Shown here: piece by piece, positions 32,701-40,548 of the stretch
How positions within the stretch are numbered: the first letter of the stretch is position 1
Layout of the letters: each line of letters starts with the position of its first letter
Notes under the pieces: model-generated
The model's input: the letters and a program-made list of their open reading frames with translations, nothing else
What the model was told of the DNA's origin: nothing
The model's database searches: none
Assembly: GCF_001570805.1 (NCBI RefSeq)
Contig: NZ_BCSJ01000019.1
Coordinates: forward strand, 1 to 45,482
Origin: Brevibacterium epidermidis NBRC 14811
GTDB lineage: Bacteria; Actinomycetota; Actinomycetes; Actinomycetales; Brevibacteriaceae
Direction of reading: 5' to 3'
Length of the DNA: 45,482 nucleotides
Translations under genes and position numbers: made by a program

Positions 32701-34632
32701 ATGGCTGAGAACGTTGCTCAGAAGCTCATCCGATCGCATCTGGAGTCCGGGGAGCTCACTCCCGGAAGCGAACTCGGGATCCGGATCGACCAGACTCTCA
32801 CCCAGGATGCGACGGGCACCCTGGTCATGCTCGAGCTCGAAGCCCTCGGACTCGACCGGATCCGCACGGATCTGTCCGTGCAGTACGTCGATCACAACCT
32901 GCTCCAGACCGATGAGAAGAACCCGGAGGACCACGAATTCCTCCGCTCGGCCGCGGCACGCTTCGGACTGTGGTTCTCCCCCGCCGGCAACGGCGTCTCC
33001 CATCCCGTCCACCAGTCCCGGTTCGGCAAGCCCGGGGCGACTCTCATCGGCTCCGACTCGCACACCTGCGCCGCCGGAGCACTGGGAATGCTCGCCATCG
33101 GCGTCGGCGGTCTCGAGATCGCCATGGCCATGGCCGGTGAGCCGCTCTTCATCAGCGCCCCGCAGATCATGGGCGTCGAGCTCACAGGCACCTTGCCCGA
33201 CTGGGTCTCGGCAAAGGACGTCATCCTCGAGATGCTGCGACGCCACGGGGTCAAGGGCGGAGTCGGAAAGATCATCGAATATCACGGCGACGGCCTGAAG
33301 AACCTCACAGCCATGGACCGCCACGTGATTGCGAATATGGGTGCCGAGCTCGGCGCCACCGCCACGGTCTTCCCCGCCGACGACGCCGTCCGCGACTACC
33401 TCGAAGCCGTCGACCGCGGCGAGGATTTCACCCGCATCGAGGCCGACGCAGGTGCCGAATACGATCTCACCGACAGCATCGACCTCTCGCAGCTCGAACC
33501 GCTCATCGCCGCACCTTCGTCACCGGGCAATGTCACTCCGGTGCGCGAGGTCGCCGGTGACGACGTCTTCCAGGTCGTCGTCGGCTCCTCGGCGAACCCG
33601 GGGCTGAGGGATTTCGCCGTCGTCGCCGAAACACTTGCCGGCCGACAGATCCATCCGCAGATCTCACTCGACATCAACCCCACATCACGTGAGGTCCTCG
33701 CCGACCTCATCGCCGGCGGATGGCTGACCTCGCTGGTGGGGTCCGGGGCCAGGATCCATCAGTCCGGCTGCATGGGCTGCATCGGCATGGGGCAGGCACC
33801 GGCGGTCGGACGCAACAGTCTGCGCACCATGCCCAGGAACTTCCCCGGCCGGTCCGGCACCGATGAGGACTCCGTGTGGCTGTGTTCGCCGGAGACAGCG
33901 GCGGCTGCCGCACTGACCGGGAAGATCACCGACCCTCGCGACCTCGACATGGACTACCCACAGGTGCGGCTTCCGGAGAAGTACTCCGCGAACCGCAAGA
34001 TGCTCGTCCCGCCGCTGGAACCGGAGGAAGCCCGAGGCGTCGAACTCGTCAAGGGATCGAACATCTCGACCCTGCCGAACTTCGAGCCGCTGCCCGATGA
34101 TATCGACCTGGAGATCCTGCTCAAGGTCGGCGACAACGTCTCCACCGACGAGATCATGCCCGCCGGCTCCCGTGTTCTGCCGTATCGGTCGAACATTCCC
34201 AAGATCTCCGAGTTCGTCTACATCCAGGTCGATGACACCTATGCCACCCGCGCCGCCGAGCACGATGGCGGGCACGCGATCCTCGGCGGCGAGAACTACG
34301 GTCAGGGGTCCTCACGTGAGCATGCGGTCATCGCTCCGCGCTATCTGGGGCTGCGGGTAGTGGTCGCAAAATCGTTGGCACGAATCCATTGGCAGAACCT
34401 CGCGAACTTCGGCGTCCTCGCCCTGGAGTTCACCAACGAGGCCGACTACGAGTCACTGTCCGAGGGAGATGTGCTTGAGTTCCGCGGTCTGCGCGATGAG
34501 CTCGGTGAAGGGGCGACGATCACCGCCGAGGCGGCCGGACGGAAGTTCGAATTCCGCCATGGTCTATCGCCCCGTCAGGTCGAGATGGTTCTCGCCGGCG
34601 GTCGCATCGCCCAACGAGCCGCCGTCGGGTAG
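32701..34632 (+). CDS. Aconitase family protein (Aquifex-type, monodomain-order), altered cluster ligand
   Basis: A 643-residue aconitase-superfamily enzyme of the shorter, ~640-residue type. It contains GSDSHTC (C123), VGSSANPGLRD (294-304), GCMGCIGMGQAP (C357, C360) and the swivel-domain motif GGENYGQGSSREHA. The usual first cluster cysteine, in GSCTN, is Ser here (S297), while the two later cysteines are kept and an extra C123 follows the SHT motif. It may be a citrate/isocitrate, homoaconitate or other hydro-lyase; a housekeeping ~900-residue aconitase would be expected elsewhere. GAAGGAGG lies 7 nt before ATG 32701. The last residues and TAG stop lie within a half copy of the intergenic repeat. 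Confidence 0.85.
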   Translation: MAENVAQKLIRSHLESGELTPGSELGIRIDQTLTQDATGTLVMLELEALGLDRIRTDLSVQYVDHNLLQTDEKNPEDHEFLRSAAARFGLWFSPAGNGVSHPVHQSRFGKPGATLIGSDSHTCAAGALGMLAIGVGGLEIAMAMAGEPLFISAPQIMGVELTGTLPDWVSAKDVILEMLRRHGVKGGVGKIIEYHGDGLKNLTAMDRHVIANMGAELGATATVFPADDAVRDYLEAVDRGEDFTRIEADAGAEYDLTDSIDLSQLEPLIAAPSSPGNVTPVREVAGDDVFQVVVGSSANPGLRDFAVVAETLAGRQIHPQISLDINPTSREVLADLIAGGWLTSLVGSGARIHQSGCMGCIGMGQAPAVGRNSLRTMPRNFPGRSGTDEDSVWLCSPETAAAAALTGKITDPRDLDMDYPQVRLPEKYSANRKMLVPPLEPEEARGVELVKGSNISTLPNFEPLPDDIDLEILLKVGDNVSTDEIMPAGSRVLPYRSNIPKISEFVYIQVDDTYATRAAEHDGGHAILGGENYGQGSSREHAVIAPRYLGLRVVVAKSLARIHWQNLANFGVLALEFTNEADYESLSEGDVLEFRGLRDELGEGATITAEAAGRKFEFRHGLSPRQVEMVLAGGRIAQRAAVG

Positions 34633-34637
34633 TAATT
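34618..34637. repeat. Half copy of the palindromic repeat (copy 7), right end only
   Basis: GCCGCCGTCGGGTAGTAATT is identical to the right terminal part of copy 5 and its flank, with no left arm. It forms the codons for the last residues (AAVG) and the TAG stop of the aconitase-like gene. Confidence 0.8.
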
Positions 34638-34647
34638 AAAAAGAGAA

Positions 34648-34689
34648 GACGGCCCGGACACTCCCGCGGTGGGGAGGTCCCGGGCCGTC
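34648..34689 (-). terminator. Rho-independent terminator of the catalase gene
   Basis: Stem GACGGCCCGG (34648-34657) with CCGGGCCGTC (34680-34689) and an inner CTCCC/GGGAG pairing. Read on the minus strand it is followed by TTCTCTTTTTAATT, a good U-tract, so it mainly serves the catalase; it may also slow plus-strand transcription. Confidence 0.75.
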
Positions 34690-34739
34690 GTCTCGTGCCT
34701 AACTCTCAAGCGGTCAGGCGCTCACGATCTCAGGCTGCT

Positions 34740-36218
34740 TCAGCCCTTGACTTTGGCCTCGATAGCCGCGCCGACCTCGGCGTCGATGTTCTTCCAGTAC
34801 TGGATCGCATTCGACAGCACCGGCTCCTCGACTCCGTCGGAGAGTCCGCCCGCGACGGTCTCGATGAGACCCTGGCGCTCCTCCTCGGTGTAGACCTCAC
34901 GGACCAGGGTGTGTGCCTGGCCGAAGTCGTCGTCCTCGGCGTGCAGGCTGTAGGCGCTGCGCACCAGCTCGCCGTCGGCCTCCCAGCCGTTGTCGACCGG
35001 GCCCTGCTCGTCCTGGTAGGAACGTCCGTACGAGTTCGGGGCGTAGACCGGTGCATTACCCGAGTGGTGGTACTGCATCTGGCCTTCCTTGTCGTACGAG
35101 TTCGTCTTCGTGACAGGAGCGTTGACCGGCAGCTGGTTGAAGTTCGTGCCGATGCGGTTGCGCTGTGCATCCGGGTAGGAAAACACGCGGCCCAGCAGCA
35201 TCTTGTCCGGCGAGAGCCCGGTTCCCGGCACGGTGTTCGAGGGGCTGAAGGCAGCCTGCTCGATCTGTGCGAAGTGGTTCGAGGGGTTCTCGTTGAGGGT
35301 GAACTTGCCGACCTCGATGAGCGGGTAGTCCTTCTTCGACCAGGTCTTGGTCAGGTCGAAGGGGTTGAAGCGGTAGTCCTTGGCCTCTTCGTACGGCATG
35401 ATCTGCACGCTGAAGGTCCAGGACGGGTAGTCTCCGCGCTCGATGGCGTCGAACAGATCGCGACGGTGGACGTCGCCATCTTCACCGGCGAGCTTCGAGG
35501 CTTCCTCGTTGCTCATGTTCTCCACGCCCTGGTCGGTGTGGAAGTGGTACTGGACCCAGAACTTCTCACCCTCGGCGTTGACCCACATGTAGGTGTGCGA
35601 GGAGTAGCCGTTCATGTGGCGCCAGCTCTTGGGCAGACCACGGGGTCCCATGAGGTAGGAGACCTGGTGAGCCGACTCGGGCGAGAGCGACCAGAAGTCC
35701 CACTGCATGTTGTTGCTGCGCAGACCCGAATCAGGGGTGCGCTTCTGCGAGTGGATGAAGTCGGGGAACTTCATGGGATCACGGACGAAGAACACGGGGG
35801 TGTTGTTGCCCACCATGTCGAAGTTGCCCTCTTCGGTGTAGAACTTCAGCGCGAATCCGCGCACGTCACGCCAGGAGTCGGGCGAGCCGAGCTCACCGGC
35901 GACGGTGGAGAAGCGAGCGAGCATCGGGGTCTTCTTGCCCGGCTGCAGGAAGTCGGCCTTCGTGTACTTGGAGACGTCCGCGGTGACTTCGAACTCACCG
36001 AACGCGCCGGATCCCTTGGCGTGGGGGCTGCGCTCGGGCACACGCTCACGGTCGAAGCGAGCAAGCTTCTCGACCAGCGCAACGTCGTGGAGCAGCAGCG
36101 GTCCGTTCGCTCCGACGCTCAGCGAGTGAGCGTCCGATTCCCTCGGCGCACCGGATTCGGTCGTCGAGGCCTTCTTATTGTCGTGTCCGGCGTATTCATG
36201 ATCTGTATGTTGCGTCAT
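34740..36218 (-). CDS. katA: Monofunctional heme catalase
   Basis: A 492-residue small-subunit catalase that converts H2O2 to water and O2. The distal histidine is H67 in [17 protein letters not shown], where SP replaces the usual VV before the His; the catalytic Asn is N139 in [10 protein letters not shown], and the proximal heme tyrosine is Y348 in [15 protein letters not shown] 36218 has GAAGGAG 5 nt upstream; an in-frame GTG just before it is too close. It has its own terminator downstream. It would remove H2O2, which the copper amine oxidase also makes, though they are not co-transcribed. The 235 bp upstream contain the short palindrome CACCGGTG but no clear operator. Confidence 0.96.
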   Translation of the reverse strand: MTQHTDHEYAGHDNKKASTTESGAPRESDAHSLSVGANGPLLLHDVALVEKLARFDRERVPERSPHAKGSGAFGEFEVTADVSKYTKADFLQPGKKTPMLARFSTVAGELGSPDSWRDVRGFALKFYTEEGNFDMVGNNTPVFFVRDPMKFPDFIHSQKRTPDSGLRSNNMQWDFWSLSPESAHQVSYLMGPRGLPKSWRHMNGYSSHTYMWVNAEGEKFWVQYHFHTDQGVENMSNEEASKLAGEDGDVHRRDLFDAIERGDYPSWTFSVQIMPYEEAKDYRFNPFDLTKTWSKKDYPLIEVGKFTLNENPSNHFAQIEQAAFSPSNTVPGTGLSPDKMLLGRVFSYPDAQRNRIGTNFNQLPVNAPVTKTNSYDKEGQMQYHHSGNAPVYAPNSYGRSYQDEQGPVDNGWEADGELVRSAYSLHAEDDDFGQAHTLVREVYTEEERQGLIETVAGGLSDGVEEPVLSNAIQYWKNIDAEVGAAIEAKVKG

Positions 36219-36453
36219 CACATCTCCTTCAACCGTTTGATTTCAGGCGTCGACATTCAGTCAACGATCACGGCCACCGGTGAAAAATGTTTCCCGCCGG
36301 TGCAGCTGATCGACCGGCTGAGCGCCGTTCGCCTGATCTCGATTTCCCGACTTCGGCGGAACCTCGTCGGAGTCACTTTCAACTTAACGATGTTCTCTGC
36401 CATGTACAACCCAGGGTCGGCTGTCTAAATTCCCGTTCCCGGTGTTGGTCGGC

Positions 36454-37755
36454 TCACCCCTCCGCCGAGGCGGCAGGTCCGCCGCCAGAACCGCCCGTCG
36501 ATCCGCCGGTTCCGGAACCGCCGGAGCCTGCCGCACCACCGCCCGAACCGCTGCCCGATCCGTCCGACCCGGAGCCGCTGCTGCTCGTGCCGCCGCTGGT
36601 GTCCCCGGTGCTGCCGGTGCCGTCGGTCGAGGTGGAACCGCTGCTCGCATCGGTCCCGTCCGTGGTCGTCGAGTCGCCGGTGGAGTCACTCGTGCCCGTC
36701 GTCTCCGAGCCCTGCGAACTCTGCCCCTCGGCGGCACCTTCGGTGCCGGTCTCCCCCGCCGAGGTGGACTGACCGTTCTGCGTGTTCGATCCGCTGTTCG
36801 TCGAGCCCTGGCTGCTGTCGGCGCCTGATCCGGATCCGCTCGACGAATCGTCACCGCCGGTTCCGGAGTCAGAGGTCCCGTCGTTGGTGACGGGTTCGTC
36901 GCTCGTCGAGGTCCCGGTCACCGACCGTGAGATCTGCGAGGTGCCCGGTGAGATATCGGCTTCGGTGAAGTTCTCGGCCACGACGACCGCGCCGAGTCCG
37001 ATTCCGAAGGCGGCGACGCCGATCGTCAGCGGGTAGAGGACCCGTTTGCGGCGCAGCTTCTGCCACCAGGTGCGGGGCCCGTTCTCGGCCGCGCTGCCTT
37101 CGCCGTCCTCGACCTTTCCGTCATCCGGCGCCGAGGCGGCTGTTCCGTTCGCATCGCCACCAGCGGGTTCAGGTGGGGCGAAGGCCGAATCCTCGGCAAG
37201 TGAGGGATCGACGGACGTGGCCTTCTCAGAAGGATTCTTCGCGATCTTCGCTTTCACGGCAGGGGCGAGTTTGGACCCGACTTCTTGGATCTTCTCTTTG
37301 CCCTTGTCGAGGCTGCGGCCATAGAGGGTGACCGCCAGGGCAGTGACGATGCTCGCGACTCCGGCGCCTACGACCGTGCCGGCGACACCGAGCTGACCGC
37401 CGATGACCGACGAGGTCGCCGCGGCGCCTGCACCCGCAAGCAGCTGAGTGGCGGAGATCCGGCCTTCCGAGGACTTCTCCTCAGCCTTCTTGTCTTCGAC
37501 CGTCTCTGCCGCTTCGGCCACGGCGGTCGGGGCGGCCGCCGTCTGAGTCTGCTGTTGTGTGGCCCCACCATCGTGGCGGATCGGATTGGGCGGCATCACC
37601 TTGGTGACGACGTGTTCGGTGGGTTCGGCCGCCGGGGCCGGGTGAGAGCTGACGATCTCTTCGGTGATCAGCGGCAGCGTCTGGGAATGCTCCGGCAGAT
37701 GAGTTTCATCGTTGTGCTCGTGTTGCTCGTTCGTGCCACTGTTGCCTACCGTCAA
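36454..37755 (-). CDS. Membrane protein with glycine-zipper segment and long Ser/Gly/Thr-rich tail
   Basis: A 433-residue protein of unknown function. Residues 1-100 are hydrophilic, rich in Gln, Glu and Ala. Residues 104-145 form a glycine-zipper hydrophobic stretch (SSVIGGQLGVAGTVVGAGVASIVTALAV cut here by position, ending LYGRSL) that resembles N-termini of several actinobacterial membrane proteins. A second transmembrane helix is at 238-260 after a basic KLRRKR. From about 280 to the end the sequence is almost only S, G, T and D, probably a disordered, wall-spanning or surface tail. The start is a TTG at 37755 with GGAGG 4 nt upstream; no ATG fits until residue 54. Role unknown. Confidence 0.65.
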   Translation of the reverse strand: MTVGNSGTNEQHEHNDETHLPEHSQTLPLITEEIVSSHPAPAAEPTEHVVTKVMPPNPIRHDGGATQQQTQTAAAPTAVAEAAETVEDKKAEEKSSEGRISATQLLAGAGAAATSSVIGGQLGVAGTVVGAGVASIVTALAVTLYGRSLDKGKEKIQEVGSKLAPAVKAKIAKNPSEKATSVDPSLAEDSAFAPPEPAGGDANGTAASAPDDGKVEDGEGSAAENGPRTWWQKLRRKRVLYPLTIGVAAFGIGLGAVVVAENFTEADISPGTSQISRSVTGTSTSDEPVTNDGTSDSGTGGDDSSSGSGSGADSSQGSTNSGSNTQNGQSTSAGETGTEGAAEGQSSQGSETTGTSDSTGDSTTTDGTDASSGSTSTDGTGSTGDTSGGTSSSGSGSDGSGSGSGGGAAGSGGSGTGGSTGGSGGGPAASAEG

Positions 37756-37926
37756 AGTCCCTCCAAAATCCGGCGTGCAACCATTCTCGGACTCCCACGT
37801 TCAGGCATCCTGACACTTCACGTTGGAAGCTGAGAAAGACCTGATGGACATGCTCGAAATCGGGGCCGCCACCTGGGGCGATACGCAAGAATGTGACCTC
37901 GAGGACAATCGGTTCTCACGGACTTC

Positions 37927-38523
37927 TCAGATGTGCGTGTCGACACTTCCGGAGAGAAGAACGGCCACCGGAATCTCGTCTGGAATAGCCTCACCCGGTT
38001 CGAGTTCGAAGAGTTGAAAACGAGGGTGCTCAGCGCCGGATTCGAGAGTGAGCACGAACCGGGACCCGTCGGTGGGGACCGGTTCGCCGATGCTCATCTG
38101 CAGCTCACCGGAGGCAGACTCGGACTGCTGGCCCGAGTTGCCCGATTCGGTTGCGGCGTCACAGCCGGTGCTGCCTGTGTCCTCGTCGGCGACCATGAGA
38201 TTGACGGCGAAACACGGTTCCGCCATGCCGACGAGGCTGACGGCCTGACGTCCGTGAAAGCGCTCTGGGTGGAGCGCGGGCACCGAGTGCACGTGCCCGT
38301 CGATGTCGAGTGTCACCTCGGCGGTAGGAAGGAAGGTGCGGGCCATTCCGGGCAACGCCGAGAATGGGCCCACACGCGAGAGCCGGGCGATGCTCAGCCG
38401 CCAAGGACGAAGCCCAGGAGTCAGCCGCACTGAGTCGGCCAGGGAGACGAGCTCAGTGGTCTGACCGGCTCCGTTGGCCCACGGAACGGGGCCACGGTCG
38501 GCGAAAGAAGCGAGTGCGCGCAT
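37927..38523 (-). CDS. HutD/Ves family protein
   Basis: A 198-residue cupin-fold protein of the HutD/Ves family. Diagnostic motifs are PWANGAGQTTELV at 14-26, WRLSIARLSRVGPFSALPGMARTFLP and the strand TLDIDGH. HutD is linked to histidine use in proteobacteria, perhaps as a regulator binding formylglutamate, but no hut genes are nearby. The gene starts 47 bp after the VOC protein on the same strand and is probably its operon partner. No clear ribosome site precedes the ATG. Confidence 0.8.
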   Translation of the reverse strand: MRALASFADRGPVPWANGAGQTTELVSLADSVRLTPGLRPWRLSIARLSRVGPFSALPGMARTFLPTAEVTLDIDGHVHSVPALHPERFHGRQAVSLVGMAEPCFAVNLMVADEDTGSTGCDAATESGNSGQQSESASGELQMSIGEPVPTDGSRFVLTLESGAEHPRFQLFELEPGEAIPDEIPVAVLLSGSVDTHI

Positions 38524-38570
38524 GACTCAGCGCGCCACGGGCGGGTGGGGCCGCCTCGGTGGTGGTGTGG

Positions 38571-38933
38571 TCATCCCTTGCACAGGCAGAACGGGTGACC
38601 GGCCGGGTCGAGGAACACTCGGAACGTCTCTCCCGGCTGTTCAGGGGCTTTGCCTGCACCGATTTCGAGCACAGCCTTTTCGGCGACGTCGAGATCGTCG
38701 ACCACGACGTCGATGTGCATCTGCTGCGCGTGAGCCTGGCCGGGCCAGCTGGGTGCGTGGTAGTCCTCCACCTGCTGAATGCAGATCGGCGGCCAGGAGT
38801 TGGAGACGACTTCTGCCCAGGTGCCGTCCTCGTCGACGGTGACAGACCAATCCAGGAGCTTTCCGTAGAACTCCGCGAGTTCACGGGCGTCAGGGGCATC
38901 GATTACGACAACGGGCTGCTTTGCGATAGCCAT
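38571..38933 (-). CDS. VOC (glyoxalase/dioxygenase-fold) protein
   Basis: A 120-residue single VOC domain with two beta-alpha-beta-beta-beta modules: PVVVIDAPDARELAEFYGKLLDWSV and QMHIDVVVDDLDVAEKAVLEIGA, ending RVFLDPAGHPFCLCKG as in many actinobacterial glyoxalase-like proteins. Such proteins act on small metabolites or bind antibiotics; no specific activity can be assigned. It has a leaderless-type start and heads the likely two-gene unit with the HutD-like gene. Confidence 0.85.
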   Translation of the reverse strand: MAIAKQPVVVIDAPDARELAEFYGKLLDWSVTVDEDGTWAEVVSNSWPPICIQQVEDYHAPSWPGQAHAQQMHIDVVVDDLDVAEKAVLEIGAGKAPEQPGETFRVFLDPAGHPFCLCKG

Positions 38934-38939
38934 GCCCCG

Positions 38940-38945
38940 AGTCTA
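38940..38945 (-). promoter_or_regulatory. -10 hexamer TAGACT of a leaderless promoter
   Basis: Minus-strand TAGACT ends 6 nt before the ATG at 38933. The same hexamer and spacing recur at 40537. Confidence 0.45.
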
Positions 38946-38986
38946 CGCCGCCGCACTGACACGGCGAAGGGCTGGACGCCGGGGAG

Positions 38987-39033
38987 TAGGATTGTTGAGC
39001 AGATCCGCCGATGCGTCCGCAGTCCGCATCGGC
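38987..39033 (+). promoter_or_regulatory. -10 element and leader hairpin before the ATP-grasp gene
   Basis: TAGGAT (38987-38992) would start transcription near 38999. A 9-bp inverted repeat GCCGATGCG (39007-39015) / CGCATCGGC (39025-39033) with a 9-nt loop follows at once in the leader, 12 nt before the GAAGG ribosome site. It may be an operator or an mRNA-stabilising hairpin. Confidence 0.5.
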
Positions 39034-39054
39034 TCCCCATAGTGAAGGTTCGCG

Positions 39055-40080
39055 ATGAGTTCTCATGCCCTGCCCGTCACCGGTGATCCGGCGGTCTACA
39101 TCATCCACGACAATCCGGAATGGATCGCCCCGTTCACCGAGGCGCTCGACCGCCTCGGTGTCGCACATGTCGAATGGCTTCTGCCCGAGACCACCATCGA
39201 CCTCGCAGCCGAACCACCAGAAGGTCTGTTCTGGTCGCGGCTGTCAGCGTCGGCGCACACCCGAACCGATCCGCACGTCAAGGAGTACGGGCGCGCGGTC
39301 CTCGACTGGCTCGCCGCCGCCGGCCGCCGCGTCATCAACGGTCGCGGGGTCTATGAGCTCGAAGTGAGCAAGATCCGTCAGCATCGCGAGCTGGCCGGCC
39401 GCAGCTTCGACGTGCCGCGCACCGCAGCCGCATTCGGACCACAGGCGCTCGTCGAGGCCGCTGGCGGCTTCACTCCCCCGTTCATCACGAAGCACAATCA
39501 GGGCGGAAAGGGCCTCGGCGTGCGTCGCTTCGACTCCCACGCCGAGCTCTCAGCCGCCGCCGATGAGTTCGCACCCGGCGGGGCGAATGCACCGATCGAC
39601 GGCATCACCCTCATCCAGGAGTATGTGCAGCCGGCGCAGCCGTTCATCACCCGCGCGGAGTTCATCGGCGGACGTTTCCACTATGCGGTGCGCGTCGACG
39701 TCTCCGGCGGATCGTTCGAGCTCTGCCCGGCCGATGCGTGCGCTGTTCCCGGTGCAGGGACTGACACCGTCGTCGAGGCGGCTCCCCCGTTCGCTCGCCG
39801 TGAGGAGATCACGGCCGCAACGCCGCTGATCAGCCGTCTTGAAACACTGCTGGCCGACCTGAACATCGAGATCGCCGGCATCGAGTTCATCGAGACCGCT
39901 GACGGCCGGCAGGTCGTCTACGACATCAATACGAACACGAACTACAACCCGTCCGTTGAGTCCGCCGAACAGTCGGCAGGTCGTCAGCCTGCCGCGGACC
40001 GTATCGCCGATTTCATCGCCGATGCCCTCGCCGAGGCGGCCCCACCGTCAGTGTCCCCCGTCGGGTCCACAGTCCGGTGA
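39055..40080 (+). CDS. ATP-grasp domain protein, RimK-like, orphan
   Basis: A 341-residue ATP-grasp enzyme. The N-terminal pre-ATP-grasp region is followed by ING..VYELEVSKIRQ (K106), the ATP-binding KHNQGGKGLGV (146-156), the strand LIQEYVQP, and metal ligands in IAGIEFIE (E277) and YDINTNTNYNP (N292, N294). ATP-grasp enzymes join a carboxylate to an amine or thiol through an acyl phosphate. The nearest familiar relatives are glutathione-synthetase/RimK-type ligases, but the substrates are unknown. GAAGG lies 6 nt before ATG. Its TGA overlaps TGATAGTGT, a possible -10 for the downstream riboswitch fragment. Confidence 0.8.
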   Translation: MSSHALPVTGDPAVYIIHDNPEWIAPFTEALDRLGVAHVEWLLPETTIDLAAEPPEGLFWSRLSASAHTRTDPHVKEYGRAVLDWLAAAGRRVINGRGVYELEVSKIRQHRELAGRSFDVPRTAAAFGPQALVEAAGGFTPPFITKHNQGGKGLGVRRFDSHAELSAAADEFAPGGANAPIDGITLIQEYVQPAQPFITRAEFIGGRFHYAVRVDVSGGSFELCPADACAVPGAGTDTVVEAAPPFARREEITAATPLISRLETLLADLNIEIAGIEFIETADGRQVVYDINTNTNYNPSVESAEQSAGRQPAADRIADFIADALAEAAPPSVSPVGSTVR

Positions 40081-40093
40081 TAGTGTCGAAGAG

Positions 40094-40158
40094 CTACAGG
40101 GGAGCGCCGATCGACGGGCGCTGAGAGTGCGTACGCAGACCCTTTGAACCTGAACTGG
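40094..40158 (+). ncRNA. TPP riboswitch (THI element), 3' part missing
   Basis: The conserved THI core is visible: ACAGGGGAGC, the P2 pairing AGCGCC/GGCGCT, CTGAGAGTGCG, GACCCTTTGAACCTGA. A complete element would continue with a TCTGG-loop-CCAG arm and an AGCGNAGGGA closing strand that pairs with the 5' GGGG region. Here that is absent: GAACCTGAACTGG runs directly into coding sequence for the middle of a TenA protein. A TAGTGT hexamer at 40081-40086 could be its promoter. The switch is thus probably non-functional as a full thiamine pyrophosphate sensor. Confidence 0.75.
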
Positions 40159-40493
40159 CCGCACCGACGGCGGGCTTCCGCGATCTTATGGACTCGGCAG
40201 TCGCCTCGGCGTCGTATCCGCAGCTGCTCGTCGTCCTTGTCGTCGCAGAATGGCTCTACCTCGACTGGGCCGAATCCCGCGAGGAAATGCCGCAGCGACA
40301 GATTCACCGAGGATGGATCGACCTCCACCGGGGCGAGGCTTTCCGCGGATGGGTGCAGTTCCTCGTCGACGAGCTCGAACGCGTGTTCCCGACAGACGAC
40401 AACCAGGGTTCAGAGGCCGAGACCCTGGCCCGCACCTGGCGGCAGGCCGTCGATCTCGAATGTGCCTTCTTCGACAATGTCTATGAAAACTGA
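40146..40493 (+). pseudogene. tenA: tenA remnant (C-terminal half of thiaminase II family)
   Basis: About 115 codons in one frame match the C-terminal half of TenA: TAGFRDLMDS, SYPQLLVVLVVAEWLYLDWAE, HRGWIDLHRGEAFRGWVQFLVDEL and WRQAVDLECAFFDNVY with the conserved late Glu. Normal TenA has ~220 residues, so the N-terminal half including the early substrate residues is lost. The position of the thiaminase Cys is Ala (VVAEWLY), suggesting the Cys-less TenA_E branch. No ribosome site precedes the first ATG (40188). A truncated TPP riboswitch abuts it, so one deletion seems to have removed the switch's end and the gene's beginning. Confidence 0.75.
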
Positions 40494-40536
40494 ACCGCCC
40501 GGAACCGCACACGGCAGCCGCGTCACCCCACTCCCC

Positions 40537-40542
40537 TAGACT
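40537..40542 (+). promoter_or_regulatory. -10 hexamer TAGACT of a leaderless promoter
   Basis: TAGACT ends 6 nt before the ATG at 40549; no Shine-Dalgarno is present. Confidence 0.45.
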
Positions 40543-40548
40543 GGACTC

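Noticed and set aside
40188..40493. The 101-residue ORF as a novel small protein gene
   Set aside because: Its sequence is clearly the C-terminal half of TenA and the similarity continues upstream of the ATG; a truncated gene is the simpler reading.
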